Source: Aldehydirespirator sp965200005
Lineage (GTDB): Bacteria; Actinomycetota; Acidimicrobiia; Acidimicrobiales; Aldehydirespiratoraceae
Direction of reading: 5' to 3'
Assembly: GCA_965200005.1 (NCBI GenBank)
Contig: OZ241331.1
Span: 3,407,828 to 3,471,827, forward strand
Length of the DNA stretch: 64,000 nt
Positions 47,181-56,844 of this stretch are shown piece after piece. The notes beneath the pieces were generated by a model. The model did no database searches. It was not told where the DNA came from and worked only from the letters and a program-made list of their open reading frames with translations. A program made the position numbers and the translations under genes. Within the stretch, counting starts at the first letter, position 1. Every line of letters begins with the position of its first letter.

Positions 47181-48668
47181 TTAACACTTCTCAAGCTCAT
47201 CAATGACTGCACCCGAGACGCTCGGTGGTATGCCCACGACCTTGATGGTCACGCCACCCGAGCTGATCCGCTCCAGCAACCGGCGCAATGCCACCGCACC
47301 GGAGTAGTCAAGGCGACCCACCCCGGACAGGTCGATCACGACAGCTGTCAGGCCTCGCTCAGCTGCCAGTTCCTCGCGCACGACCCGCTCAACTTGGGGC
47401 ACGGTAGCGAACCACATCACACCCTGAGCATGAACAACCAGGGTGCGACCACGGCGCTCGCTCTCGGCCGTAACACGTAGCTCCCGGTAGAAGTGAATCG
47501 CTAGCGCGAGCCCGATCCCGATCAGCACGCCCCGCTCAACTCGAGGGGCTAACAGGATGGTTCCGAGGGTGGTACCTGCACCGACCAGAGCCTGCGGTAC
47601 CGAACCAAACGGCAGTCTCACAATGGCTTTAACGTCGACGAGCCCGACCACAGCCACGATCACAACCGCCCCAAGTACCGCGTCGGGCAAGTCCTCTAGC
47701 AAGGGCGTCAACGGCAAAACCACCAAAATGAACGCACCGGTAATGGCACCTCCCCAGGCGCTAGTGGCACCGGCCATCCGGTTGAGCGCGCTGCGAGAGA
47801 AAGATCCGCCTACCGGGAAGCCGCTCGAAACCGCGGATGCGAGGTTGGCAACACCCTGGCTGATCATCTCACGGTGCGGATTCCAGGGCAAGCGATCCGC
47901 AGCGGCATATGTTCTGGCGATAGCAGCCGGCTCAGCAAACCCGATCAGGGCAATGACGGCTGCTGGAACTACCAGATCAGGCACCTGTGACCACGGGAAA
48001 CCCAAGGTGAACGGGATGAAGCCACCACCCAGATCGCCCACCGTTGAACCTTCGTACAGGCCGCTGCGCACCAGCAAAACGCCTGCGACCATGGCTACGA
48101 GGACACCAGGAAAGAGTCTGTGAACATGCCGGCTTGTCGCAACCAGCAACACCGTGACAGCTGCTAGCGAGAGTGCTTGCAGCTTCCACTCTCCGGTCGC
48201 TCCTAGGGCGGAAATGGCGGCGGCTATCACGTCACCTTCGCCGGATACGTCAAGAATCCTCGGCACCTGTGAAGACACGATCACGACGGCCGCGCCTGCG
48301 GTGAACCCTGTCACAACCGGTTCCGAGAGTAGGTACGCAACATGGCCCAACTTCACAAGACCGAGCAGCAGGCGCATGGCACCGACTAGCAGGGCCAACA
48401 GTGCCGCGCTTGCGATGTAGTTGCTGTCGCCAGGAGCACCCAGCGAGGTGAGCGCCCCGAAAGTTAGGAGCGCGGTGAGAGCAACGGGGCCGGTTTGCAG
48501 GTAGCGAGACGAAACGAACACGGCCGCCAACAACGACGGAAGAGCGGTTGCGTACAACCCGTACTGAGGTGGCAGCCCTGCAAGTTCCGCATAAGCAAGC
48601 GACTGTGGGATTGCAACGAGAGCAACCGAGACACCGGCGACAATGTCGCCAGTGCTTGGAGGATTCAC
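47181..48668 (-). CDS. SulP-family anion transporter with STAS domain
   Basis: Inner-membrane anion carrier or channel (495 aa). The signature AIPQSLAYAELAGLPPQYGLYA lies at about residues 19-40, followed by around ten membrane segments and a cytoplasmic STAS domain (about 400-495, with VVIDLSGVGRLDYSGAVALRRLL). Family members transport sulfate, bicarbonate, dicarboxylates or chloride. No carbonic anhydrase or sulfur-assimilation gene is adjacent, so the ion is open. Start GTG at 48668. Same strand as the desaturase gene, 42 bases apart. Shadow frames on the plus strand overlap its start but carry no homology. Confidence 0.9.
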   Translation of the reverse strand: MNPPSTGDIVAGVSVALVAIPQSLAYAELAGLPPQYGLYATALPSLLAAVFVSSRYLQTGPVALTALLTFGALTSLGAPGDSNYIASAALLALLVGAMRLLLGLVKLGHVAYLLSEPVVTGFTAGAAVVIVSSQVPRILDVSGEGDVIAAAISALGATGEWKLQALSLAAVTVLLVATSRHVHRLFPGVLVAMVAGVLLVRSGLYEGSTVGDLGGGFIPFTLGFPWSQVPDLVVPAAVIALIGFAEPAAIARTYAAADRLPWNPHREMISQGVANLASAVSSGFPVGGSFSRSALNRMAGATSAWGGAITGAFILVVLPLTPLLEDLPDAVLGAVVIVAVVGLVDVKAIVRLPFGSVPQALVGAGTTLGTILLAPRVERGVLIGIGLALAIHFYRELRVTAESERRGRTLVVHAQGVMWFATVPQVERVVREELAAERGLTAVVIDLSGVGRLDYSGAVALRRLLERISSGGVTIKVVGIPPSVSGAVIDELEKC

Positions 48669-48755
48669 TCGATCAGACTAGAGGGCGAGCAGAGCACAGC
48701 TATCGTGCCGACGGTGCAAGGTGACACCCATGACAGCCCCGGCCAGGAAGACTGC

Positions 48756-49130
48756 GTGCCTCAGTTGCTGACGCCAGAGTGGCTCAAATGGCTAGGTGAG
48801 CGGCTGTCCGATCACGAGGTTGATCCTGACATTGATCTTGTCTTGCAACATCGTGTAGTTGAACAAGACAATCGTGAGTTCTGCTGGCATATCCGCTTTG
48901 AAAACGGCTCTGTAAGCGTTGCGGAAGGTTTGTTCCATGCCAATGAGACGCACGACCGAACGGTGACTTTCATTTCAGATCCCGAAACAGTCGCCGAAGT
49001 CATCACGCAAACAACATCAGTTCAACAAGCCGTCCTCCAAGGCCGAATACGCATCACTGGCAATCCCATGCTCCTAACAGCCGCCCTACCCGGACTCAAA
49101 CAACTCGCCCTCGCCGCTGCCCCCTCCTGA
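48756..49130 (+). CDS. SCP2-like sterol-binding-fold protein
   Basis: A 124-residue cytoplasmic protein with the fold of SCP2 sterol-transfer domains (VTFISDPETVAEVITQ, then RIRITGNPMLLTAALPGL near residues 80-118). GTG at 48756 has AGGAAG (48745-48750) five bases upstream. The same frame is open back to 48495, but that part overlaps the divergent SulP gene and shows no conserved sequence. Homologues are small stand-alone carriers or the C-terminal modules of alkyl sulfatases and likely bind hydrophobic ligands. It is convergent with the DNA glycosylase gene. Function beyond lipid binding is unknown. Confidence 0.68.
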   Translation: MPQLLTPEWLKWLGERLSDHEVDPDIDLVLQHRVVEQDNREFCWHIRFENGSVSVAEGLFHANETHDRTVTFISDPETVAEVITQTTSVQQAVLQGRIRITGNPMLLTAALPGLKQLALAAAPS

Positions 49131-49166
49131 CGAGGATTTAGCCATAGGTCGATAGGTCGATTGCGA

Positions 49167-50021
49167 TTACTTGAGGAAGCGGCTGGTGGTGTTGTTGGCT
49201 AGGACTTTGCCGCGGGTTTGGCACCGAGGGCAATAGGCGACTCGGTACTTGCGGTAGGTCACGGCACGGATGGTGTCGCCGCAGGCAGGGCAGTCCTTAC
49301 CTACCCGGTGGTAGACGTCGCTCGGGCGGTCTTTGGAGCGACCCATGTCTTTGAGGTTGCGTTCGGCTGCAAGCGCTCGTTGCATGACCGACCCGATCGC
49401 TTGATGCAGCCGTGCTACTGCAGTGTCACTGAGCCTGGAAGTGATCGCAAAGGGCGAGATCCGTGCCGCGTGAAGCACCTCGTTAGACAGGAGTCGCCCG
49501 ATTCCCGCGAGATTCCGCTGGTTGCGCAGAAAGCCGTGAATGCGCTTGCTTTGAGCCGCAAGCCGTTGAGCGAGTTCGGCTAGTGAGATCGAATCTGCAT
49601 CCGGGCCGAGGCGCGACAACGGCTCAACCTCGTTCGGGTCACCGGCAACAGTCCAAATCCCAGCCTTGCGCTCGCTACCTGCTTCGGTGAACAGAAGTGT
49701 TTCGCCGCTCACGAAAATCCAGCGGGCAAGCGACCCTCGTGGCTTGCGAACCCCGGTGCTGTCAACTCGCAACCTGCCAGCATTCATCAGATGGATCACG
49801 AACGTCACGGGCTCTGCAGCGACTTCGGCCTCGAACCGGAGCAGCAAGTACTTGCCGCGGTTACCGACGTTTGCGAGCGTTCTTGAGTGTGCGGTTGAGG
49901 GTCGCGGGGCGAATGTCTTGAGTACGGCTGGATGAAGAGGCAGGAACCGCTTTAGTTGCTCGCCTTGCAGCGCCGCGTTCAACCGCTCAGTGTGAGCTTT
50001 GACCTCAGGCAACTCCGGCAC
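49167..50021 (-). CDS. Formamidopyrimidine-DNA glycosylase / endonuclease VIII family
   Basis: Base-excision repair enzyme (284 aa) that removes oxidised bases and cleaves the strand. The N-terminal MPELPE carries the catalytic Pro2 and Glu3 after Met removal; the Lys in RGKYLL (about residue 57) matches the conserved Fpg/Nei Lys. The helix-two-turn-helix with NQRNLAGIGRLLSNE lies near 165-180, and the C-terminal zinc finger CPACG...CPRCQTRG (about 243-268) is complete. Closer to actinobacterial Nei/Fpg paralogues than to classical MutM, since the finger ends TRGK instead of QRGG. It lies 130 bases downstream of a stretch with no gene before mdh. Confidence 0.87.
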   Translation of the reverse strand: MPELPEVKAHTERLNAALQGEQLKRFLPLHPAVLKTFAPRPSTAHSRTLANVGNRGKYLLLRFEAEVAAEPVTFVIHLMNAGRLRVDSTGVRKPRGSLARWIFVSGETLLFTEAGSERKAGIWTVAGDPNEVEPLSRLGPDADSISLAELAQRLAAQSKRIHGFLRNQRNLAGIGRLLSNEVLHAARISPFAITSRLSDTAVARLHQAIGSVMQRALAAERNLKDMGRSKDRPSDVYHRVGKDCPACGDTIRAVTYRKYRVAYCPRCQTRGKVLANNTTSRFLK

Positions 50022-50151
50022 AACGACTACGAAGCAGGCGACAGCAAGCCCGTGCGGCTTGGTGGCATCGGTAGCGCCAGGGCATACCGACTACCGCAGA
50101 GACTCAGGATTCGAATCTGCAAGCGCACGACCTACGGCCGCTCCTCGACGG

Positions 50152-51138
50152 CTAGAGCAGACCTAACGACACCACCGTGTCGCGCTCGCTGGCGAGTTCG
50201 GCGACAGAGGCGTCGATGCGAGATCGTGAGAAGGGGTCGATCTCAAGACCTTGCACGATCTCATAAGAGCCCTGCGCGCAAGTCACCGGGAATGACGAGA
50301 TGAGTCCCTCGGGAACGCCGTAGCTGCCGTCGGATCGAACCGCCATGGACACCCAGTCACCGTCAGCAGTGCCAAGCATCCAGTCACGCACATGATCAAC
50401 TGCTGCATTGGCCGCTGACGCAGCCGATGAGGCACCTCGAGCGTTGATGATCGCCGCACCACGCTGCTGTACGGTCGGGATGAAGTCGTCCTCGAGCCAC
50501 TGCTGGTCATCAACGAGCGCCGCGGCGTTCTGGCAATTGACTCCGCAGTGGAACACGTCGGGATATTGCGTTGCGGAGTGATTCCCCCAGATCGTCATGC
50601 GAGACACATCGTTGACGCTTACGCTCAGACGAGCTGCTAGCTGAGCCTTGGCCCTGTTGTGATCGAGGCGGGTCATCGCCGAGAAGCGATCCGCAGGCAC
50701 GCCTGCTGCGTTATTCATGGCGATCAGGCAGTTGGTGTTCGCTGGGTTACCAACGACCAGCACTCTCACGTCCGCAGCGGCTGTGGCTGCGATCGCGGTG
50801 CCTTGCGCACTGAAGATCTGGGCGTTTACCTCTAGCAACTCGCTGCGCTCCATGCCCTTGCCCCGAGGCCGAGAGCCCACAAGCAGTGCCAGGTTCGCGC
50901 CCGCGAACGCCTCCTGAGGGTCATCGCTGAGCACCATGCCTTCAAGCAGCCCGAAGGCACAGTCGTCGAGTTCCATTGCCACACCCGCAAGAGCATCCAT
51001 GGCGGGCGGGATCTCCAGCATCTGCAGCATGATCGGCTGATCGGGGCCAAGCATCGACCCCGAGGCGATACGGAACAGCAAGCTATAGCCAATCTGGCCG
51101 GCTGCGCCGGTAACAGTTACCCGTAGAGGTTGCTTCAT
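50152..51138 (-). CDS. mdh: NAD-dependent malate dehydrogenase
   Basis: Cytoplasmic tricarboxylic-acid-cycle enzyme (328 aa) interconverting malate and oxaloacetate. NAD-binding VTGAAGQIGYSLLFRIASG near residues 8-26, substrate Arg in GSRPRGKGMERS near 92-103 (two Arg of the mobile loop), and catalytic His in WGNHSATQYPD near 185-195. It belongs to the type 1 cytosolic-like MDH family. ATG at 51138 is used, as the longer frame overlaps the ABC exporter gene; the real gap is five bases, suggesting one transcript with the two ABC genes. Icd is encoded 3.8 kb upstream on the same strand. Confidence 0.93.
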   Translation of the reverse strand: MKQPLRVTVTGAAGQIGYSLLFRIASGSMLGPDQPIMLQMLEIPPAMDALAGVAMELDDCAFGLLEGMVLSDDPQEAFAGANLALLVGSRPRGKGMERSELLEVNAQIFSAQGTAIAATAAADVRVLVVGNPANTNCLIAMNNAAGVPADRFSAMTRLDHNRAKAQLAARLSVSVNDVSRMTIWGNHSATQYPDVFHCGVNCQNAAALVDDQQWLEDDFIPTVQQRGAAIINARGASSAASAANAAVDHVRDWMLGTADGDWVSMAVRSDGSYGVPEGLISSFPVTCAQGSYEIVQGLEIDPFSRSRIDASVAELASERDTVVSLGLL

Positions 51139-51143
51139 GGCCG

Positions 51144-53048
51144 TCACGGTACCGGCTGGCCTCGGCGGACATTGCCGACCCACGACTCGTGCAGGCGGCT
51201 GTAGACACCTCCAGCAGCTACCAGGTCGGCGTGAGTTCCCTGCTCAACGACCCGACCCTCGTCAAAGACAAGGACTAGATCGGCTCGCTCGGCTGTGGTC
51301 AAGCGATGTGCCACCGACACGATTGTTCGTCCCACGCTGAGGTGTGCCATCGCCGCCGCAAGCGCTTCTTCGGTTTCGGGATCCACAGCCGAGGTGGCTT
51401 CATCGAGTAGCAAGAGCCCCGGGTCTGCAACTTGCGCTCTTGCCAGAGCTACCAACTGGCGTTCGCCTACCGATAGGCGGCCGCCGCGCTGGCCAACTTG
51501 GGTAGCCATTCCCGCTGGCAAGCGTTGGATCCACGACCGCAATCCCAGCGCATCAATCGCTCGTTCAGCATCTTCGGCGGTGGCACCCGGCCGACCGAAA
51601 CAGATGTTCTCGGAGATGCTCGCAGCAAACAGGAAACCGTCCTGGGGAACCATGCGGATGCAGCCGCGCCGTGACATCGGTGCTACTTGGCGCAGGTCGA
51701 CCCCTCCGACCTCGACGCTTCCGGTGACGGGATCAGCTAGCCGGGCCAGCAGGCGCACAAACGTTGTCTTGCCTGAACCCGTCTCGCCCACCACAGCGAC
51801 ATTGGCATCAGAAGGTATGTCAACTGTCACGGAGCGCAGCACCAAACCGTCGCGACGGTAAGCGAAGTCGACATCACGTGCAGCCACGCCTAGGGGCCCG
51901 GTGGGTAGCGAAAGAGCGTCATCGGGCGGTGGCTCTTCAACGTCGACGGGCATGTCCATCACATTGAGGATCTTCCACCAGGCTGCTAGAGCCGCTTGGG
52001 TGCCATCGAACACCTCACCGATCTCAGAGATCGGCCGGATCAGCAGGCGCACCAGAAAGATGAACGCAACAAGGCTGCCGGCGCCGATGCCGAGCTCGTC
52101 ACGCCACACAACCCCGGCAACGATCGCGGCAGCCAGCGCAACAGATGATGCAAGGTCAACGGCAGGCGAAAGGAAGGCGAACCACTTGAACGCCGAGAGT
52201 TGAGCGTCGTATTGGCGGTCGACTGCGGAATCGAGACGCTTGCGGATCCGTTCCCGGTAACCGTAAGCCCGGATCACTGCAGCACCCGACACGGCCTCGC
52301 TCGTGTGTCCCATCGTGTCGGCTACACGGTCACGCACCAGGGCATAAGCCGCGATCTGGCGCTGCTGCACCCAGCGAAGAAACGGCAGCAGCGGCAGGTG
52401 AAGGGCCACAACCAGCAGCGTCAGCTGCCAGCTGTAGATGCACATGACCGCCAGGGTGGTCACGATCAGCACTGGGTTGATGAGCCACGCCATGGCTCCC
52501 CATTGCATGAACATTGCCATGGCTTCGACGTCGCTGGTGACGCGGGCCACAAGCACACCCCGGCGTGAGTCTGTGTGTGTGGCGAGGCTCAGTTTGTGGA
52601 TGTGCTCGAAGGCTCGAACCCGCAGGTCAAGTAGTACCGATTCGGCGGTGCGAACCAGCCGGATGTAGGCGCCGCGAGCCGCAGCTGCCACGGCCACGAC
52701 CGCCACTAGGGCTATCAGTGACATGGCCCAAACCACGGCCGGGCGGTATCCCGCCTCGCCGATCACGCCATGATCGAGCACGAGTTGCACCAGGATCGGC
52801 ACAATCAGACGCCCGATAGCGGCGAGCAGTGCCACCGCAGCCGTGACCAGCCAGCCCTTGCGCAGGGTCTTGCTGTCGTTGAGCCCTCGACGCAACACAG
52901 ATAGGGCTTTGACCTGGGCGTTTACTTCTAGTTGTGGGTCGCTGACCCCGTCGCTCAGGCCTTCACTCCTCGCTTGGGAGCCATTCGTGCCGCCAATTTG
53001 CGGTTGGGGCGGAGTTGGATTGGGCGCGGCGTCCCCCGGCTCGCTCAC
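51144..53048 (-). CDS. ABC exporter half-transporter (subunit B, catalytic site, non-canonical signature)
   Basis: Membrane-NBD fusion (634 aa) of the multidrug/lipid exporter type. Six membrane segments (about residues 65-360) precede the ATPase domain: Walker A GETGSGKTT near 417, Walker B LLLLDEATSAVD near 545 with the catalytic Glu, and switch His in VAHRL. Its signature is LSVGERQ in place of LSGGQ. It starts with GTG overlapping the stop of the neighbour (GTGA, 53045-53048), so both halves are made together and presumably form a heterodimer. Its Walker motifs, paired with the canonical LSGGQ of the partner, make the consensus site. The N terminus is Pro/Gly-rich. Cargo unknown. Confidence 0.9.
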   Translation of the reverse strand: MSEPGDAAPNPTPPQPQIGGTNGSQARSEGLSDGVSDPQLEVNAQVKALSVLRRGLNDSKTLRKGWLVTAAVALLAAIGRLIVPILVQLVLDHGVIGEAGYRPAVVWAMSLIALVAVVAVAAAARGAYIRLVRTAESVLLDLRVRAFEHIHKLSLATHTDSRRGVLVARVTSDVEAMAMFMQWGAMAWLINPVLIVTTLAVMCIYSWQLTLLVVALHLPLLPFLRWVQQRQIAAYALVRDRVADTMGHTSEAVSGAAVIRAYGYRERIRKRLDSAVDRQYDAQLSAFKWFAFLSPAVDLASSVALAAAIVAGVVWRDELGIGAGSLVAFIFLVRLLIRPISEIGEVFDGTQAALAAWWKILNVMDMPVDVEEPPPDDALSLPTGPLGVAARDVDFAYRRDGLVLRSVTVDIPSDANVAVVGETGSGKTTFVRLLARLADPVTGSVEVGGVDLRQVAPMSRRGCIRMVPQDGFLFAASISENICFGRPGATAEDAERAIDALGLRSWIQRLPAGMATQVGQRGGRLSVGERQLVALARAQVADPGLLLLDEATSAVDPETEEALAAAMAHLSVGRTIVSVAHRLTTAERADLVLVFDEGRVVEQGTHADLVAAGGVYSRLHESWVGNVRRGQPVP

Positions 53049-54805
53049 CGGTTTGCCGCCTGCTCATATGCCGAGACCAGAGAGCGATAGTCGTCACGTT
53101 CAAGTAGCTGCTTGTGGGTGCCCGTGGCAACAATGCGACCACCTTTCAGGTAGGCCACACGATCAGCTAGCTCGATGGTGGACACACGCTGTGCGACGAC
53201 AACCACGGTGGTGTTGAGGCTGTAGCGCAAGTTGTCGAGGATCTCGCTTTCGACTGCCGGATCCACGGCGCTGGTTGCATCATCAAGCAACAGCAACCGA
53301 GTCGATCCTGCTAGGGCACGCGCTAGAGCGACTCGCTGACGTTGACCGCCCGAAAGGGTTACTCCTCGCTCGCCTACCACAGTGTTGGTGCCTGCGCTGA
53401 GCGCGTCAACGAACCCGCTCGCCGCCGCAACCTCAAGCGCATCACTCACTCCTGTTCCGTTTCCGTTTCTGGAGCGATGCAGATCGACGTTTTCGGTAAT
53501 CGAGTCAGCAAACAGAAACGCCTCCTGGAAGACCAGGGCCACAGCGTCGTGCAATTCTGCGGGAGTGATCGTGTCGATGTCACGACCAGATAGGCGGATC
53601 GATCCCGCCCAGGGCTCGTTGAGCCCCGCAATCGTCTCAAGCATCGTCGACTTGCCTGAACCGGTAGCGCCAACGAGCGCCACAGTCTCACCGGAGCCGA
53701 CGTTCAGTGTCACGCCGTCGAGCACGAGCCGGCTGCCGTATCCAGCCGAGAGTTCCGTGATCTCTAGAGAGAGCGGAACCTGTGGCAACGTCAGCCGGTC
53801 GCTCTCGTGATCTATCCCGGCGGCGAGTGGGCGTTTCAGCACCCCGTCGACACGCTCAAGCGACACCACCGACCTTGGAAGCTCCTCCAAGAAGAAGCCC
53901 ACAACCATTAGAGGCAGCGCTAGCAGCGAGAACAACGTTGCTGCGAGCACCAGATCTCCCGGCGTTGCCGATCCTCGGTCAACCAACCAAGCACCAACCA
54001 ACACCAGAAAGATTGCACCAACGGTAGGTAGGGCGTCGATTGCAGGTTCGAAGGTGCCACGGATCCTGCCAACGCGGATTCGCTCATCACGTAAGCGTTG
54101 CGATGCGGCACGCATTCGTTCGGTTTCGAGTTGCTCTCGCCCAAGCGTTTTGACGACTACTGCGCCGTCGAAGCTCTCGTGTGCAACCGCTGAGACTTCG
54201 CCGACACGGCGCTGCACTTCTGCTGAGGGCTTCTCGATCATGCGGGTGTAGATCCGGCTGATCGCCGCCAAAGCCGGGAACACCACGGCTGCAATCAGGG
54301 CAAGCAGCGGATGCGCCATAAACAGCGCGATCATCGTGACAATTACAAGAAATACGACGCTCACAGCAAATGCCAGAGGTTTGAGCACCATCGTGGCTGT
54401 GTTGACATCAGAGTCTGCGTGTGCGAGCAGCGTTCCGGGGGCTTGCTCACGATGGAACCCCATTGGCAGATCCAGGTAGCGGTGCAGCAGCGCCCGACGC
54501 CAATCGCGCTGAGTTCGCAACTCGGCCATCGCCAGGAACCAGCGGCGCATCCCCACTGAGATCCCACTCCCAAGCGACACCGCAATCACCAATCCCGCCG
54601 CCATGGCAACCGAGGCGCGGTCGGCTTCGGTGGCGATGATCACCCTGTCGGTGATCCAGCCAAGCATCCATGCACTACCCACTGTCGCTGCCACAAACCC
54701 GAGAGCACCCGCAAACGCCAGCGAATGCGGAACCGGATGTGCGCGTACCGAACGCATGATCAACCTTGCACCCCTGCGAGCGATGCCATCGGTGCGCTCA
54801 CTCAC
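53045..54805 (-). CDS. ABC exporter half-transporter (subunit A, degenerate site)
   Basis: Second half (586 aa) of the exporter. Membrane domain at about residues 20-310, then Walker A GATGSGKST near 378, canonical signature LSGGQRQRVALARAL near 487, and Walker B LLLLDDATSAVD, where the catalytic Glu is Asp. With the non-canonical signature of its partner this forms one degenerate nucleotide site, the arrangement known from heterodimeric exporters such as TM287/288. GTG start at 54805. The pair is typically a drug, peptide or lipid exporter, and nothing in the neighbourhood identifies the cargo. Confidence 0.9.
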   Translation of the reverse strand: MSERTDGIARRGARLIMRSVRAHPVPHSLAFAGALGFVAATVGSAWMLGWITDRVIIATEADRASVAMAAGLVIAVSLGSGISVGMRRWFLAMAELRTQRDWRRALLHRYLDLPMGFHREQAPGTLLAHADSDVNTATMVLKPLAFAVSVVFLVIVTMIALFMAHPLLALIAAVVFPALAAISRIYTRMIEKPSAEVQRRVGEVSAVAHESFDGAVVVKTLGREQLETERMRAASQRLRDERIRVGRIRGTFEPAIDALPTVGAIFLVLVGAWLVDRGSATPGDLVLAATLFSLLALPLMVVGFFLEELPRSVVSLERVDGVLKRPLAAGIDHESDRLTLPQVPLSLEITELSAGYGSRLVLDGVTLNVGSGETVALVGATGSGKSTMLETIAGLNEPWAGSIRLSGRDIDTITPAELHDAVALVFQEAFLFADSITENVDLHRSRNGNGTGVSDALEVAAASGFVDALSAGTNTVVGERGVTLSGGQRQRVALARALAGSTRLLLLDDATSAVDPAVESEILDNLRYSLNTTVVVVAQRVSTIELADRVAYLKGGRIVATGTHKQLLERDDYRSLVSAYEQAANR

Positions 54806-54924
54806 TGTCGATCACTCCTGTCACAGGCATCCGCCGCGCTAGCCCGTGTCTGTAAGAGCCCCCGGCCGCCACACGGCGAGCCAGGTGAGTTCCGGTGGGA
54901 CGTAGCAGTCGCGAGACGGTCGCG

Positions 54925-56121
54925 TTAGAGGCGATCAATGATGGCGGAGGCGAACTCCGAACACTTGACCTCGGTAGCGCCTTCGGTGAGGCGGGCGAAG
55001 TCGTAAGTGACGATGCCCTCGCTGATCGTTGCTTCAAGTGCCGTGACGATGTCATCGGCAACGTCCTGCCAGCCGATGTGTTCAAGCATCAACACGCCTG
55101 AAAGCAACACTGAAGACGGATTGACCTTGTCTTGGCCGGCGTAGCGTGGGGCTGTGCCATGCGTCGCCTCAAACACACCATGGCCGGTCACGTAGTTGAT
55201 GTTGGCTCCCGGGGCGATGCCGATACCACCTACCTGGGCGGCTAGAGCATCCGAGATGTAGTCACCATTTAGGTTCATGGTGGCGATCACGTCAAATTCC
55301 GCGGGCCTCGTCAGCACCTGCTGCAAGGCAATATCAGCAATCGTGTCTTGCACCAGGATCCTTGAGCCCGGATCACCGCCACAGTCGTCCCATCCAACGG
55401 CCACATCGGCAAACTCTGAGCGAACCAACTCATAGCCCCATGCTCTGAAGGCACCTTCGGTGTACTTCATGATGTTGCCCTTGTGTATCCAGTGAACCCG
55501 CTTGCGACCGCTACGAACCGCGTAATTCAGGGCGGCACGCTGCAAGCGCTGCGACCCGGTTTTTGACACGGGCTTGATACCCACACCAGCGTCGGAGCGG
55601 ATCTCCCAACCGAAAGCATCGTGGAGCAACTCAATGAGCTTGCCGGCCTCAGGTGAACCCGAGCGAACCTCAAGGCCCGCATAGATGTCTTCGGTGTTCT
55701 CCCTGAAGATCACCATGTCAACGAGCTGGGGCTCTCGCACCGGCGACGGCACGCCTTTGAACCAGCGCACCGGGCGCAGGCACACATACAGGTCCATGAT
55801 CTGGCGGATGACCACATTGAGACTGCGGAACCCGCCACCCACGGGTGTGGTGAGTGGGCCCTTAATGCCGATCAGGTGCTCGTCGAATGCGGTGATCGTC
55901 TCGGTTGGCAACCAGTCGCCCGTGTTGTTGTAGGCCTTCTCACCGGCGAGCACTTCAAGCCATTCGATCCGGTGGCCGTGCTTTGCGGCGGCAGCGTCAA
56001 GCACCGACCGGGCTGCGGGCCAGATATCGATCCCGATCCCGTCACCCTCCACGAATGGGATGATTGGCTCGTTGGGGACGATCAGATTGCCGTCTGGGCC
56101 CAGTGTGATCTTGGCAGCCAT
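54925..56121 (-). CDS. icd: NADP-dependent isocitrate dehydrogenase
   Basis: Tricarboxylic-acid-cycle enzyme (398 aa) converting isocitrate to 2-oxoglutarate, CO2 and NADPH. It is the homodimeric bacterial type: GGGFRSLNVVIRQ near residues 98-110 contains the Ser equivalent to the regulatory Ser113 of Escherichia coli, DMVIFRENTEDIYAG near 134-148 binds substrate, and HGTAPRYAGQDKVNP near 320-334 carries the cofactor site. Arg-Tyr there replaces the Lys344-Tyr345 pair of the E. coli enzyme, still consistent with NADP. ATG at 56121, no clear ribosome binding site. Actinobacteria often use a monomeric Icd, so the dimeric type is a mild lineage hint. Confidence 0.94.
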   Translation of the reverse strand: MAAKITLGPDGNLIVPNEPIIPFVEGDGIGIDIWPAARSVLDAAAAKHGHRIEWLEVLAGEKAYNNTGDWLPTETITAFDEHLIGIKGPLTTPVGGGFRSLNVVIRQIMDLYVCLRPVRWFKGVPSPVREPQLVDMVIFRENTEDIYAGLEVRSGSPEAGKLIELLHDAFGWEIRSDAGVGIKPVSKTGSQRLQRAALNYAVRSGRKRVHWIHKGNIMKYTEGAFRAWGYELVRSEFADVAVGWDDCGGDPGSRILVQDTIADIALQQVLTRPAEFDVIATMNLNGDYISDALAAQVGGIGIAPGANINYVTGHGVFEATHGTAPRYAGQDKVNPSSVLLSGVLMLEHIGWQDVADDIVTALEATISEGIVTYDFARLTEGATEVKCSEFASAIIDRL

Positions 56122-56145
56122 ATGGAGCGAGGCTAGCGGCGCCCC

Positions 56146-56844
56146 CTAGCGGGCTAGGGCTTGTGCCTCATCGAAGACTTGCTGCAGTTTCTGGCGCACC
56201 TGCTCGGAGAAAGCGGTCATCTGAGGTCGGCTCATGCGACCCACGGGTGCGGGAATCGGGGGGCCCGCCACCAGGGCAACCCGTACCCGTCTCGGCAGCT
56301 TGGTGCCCGCACCCATGGCCTCCTCAGTGCCGGCAATGCCAATGGGCACGATCGAAGCACCAGTTCGTGAGGCGAGATAGCTCATCCCGTCAAACACCTT
56401 GGCAACCTTGTCGCCTGTCTGACGGGTGCCTTCGGGAAATACGAGGATCTGCTCACCCGCTTTGAGGATCGCAATTGCGGCACGCAGCGCTTCGATGTCT
56501 GCCTTGCTACGGCGCACCGGAAACGCTCCGAGTGACGAGAGGAACGCTCCAAAGAATCGGTTCTTGAAGAGGGACTCCTTGGATAGCGCCCGCACTTGCC
56601 GCTTGCCCATGCCTCCGATGAGGGGCGTGTCGAGATTTGACCTGTGAACTGGGGCAACGATCACGGGACCCTCAATGTTGAGGTGCTCACGGCCGCTGAG
56701 TCGCACCCTGAAGTAGGGGTAGAGGATCAAGATGATGGCGCGACGCACCGCACGGTAGACCCACTTCGAGCTGCGCTTAGCAGCGATGCGCTGAGCCCGT
56801 TGTTGAAGGTCCTCCACGTGTGTCCTGACTCCACTCCATCGCAT
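56146..56844 (-). CDS. PlsC-family 1-acylglycerol-3-phosphate acyltransferase
   Basis: Predicted phospholipid-synthesis acyltransferase (232 aa). The catalytic HX4D motif appears as VHRSNLD near residues 77-83 and the phosphate-binding FPEGTRQTGDKV near 140-150; a hydrophobic stretch around 32-45 would attach it to the membrane. Length fits short actinobacterial PlsC proteins. The gene lies 24 bases upstream of icd on the same strand and is divergent from the SDR gene at 56957 across 112 bases. The acyl acceptor (lysophosphatidate or other) is inferred from the family. Confidence 0.88.
   Translation of the reverse strand: MRWSGVRTHVEDLQQRAQRIAAKRSSKWVYRAVRRAIILILYPYFRVRLSGREHLNIEGPVIVAPVHRSNLDTPLIGGMGKRQVRALSKESLFKNRFFGAFLSSLGAFPVRRSKADIEALRAAIAILKAGEQILVFPEGTRQTGDKVAKVFDGMSYLASRTGASIVPIGIAGTEEAMGAGTKLPRRVRVALVAGPPIPAPVGRMSRPQMTAFSEQVRQKLQQVFDEAQALAR

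Noticed and set aside
48495..48755. N-terminal extension of the SCP2-like protein
   Set aside because: The extension is antisense to the start of the SulP gene and shows no conserved sequence; GTG 48756 has a suitable ribosome binding site.
50100..50145. tRNA-like GATTCGAATC segment between fpg and mdh
   Set aside because: It resembles a T-loop, but the closing G53-C61 pair is missing on both strands, and no acceptor or anticodon stem can be drawn. The sequence is a short palindrome; it could be a remnant but is not supported as a tRNA.
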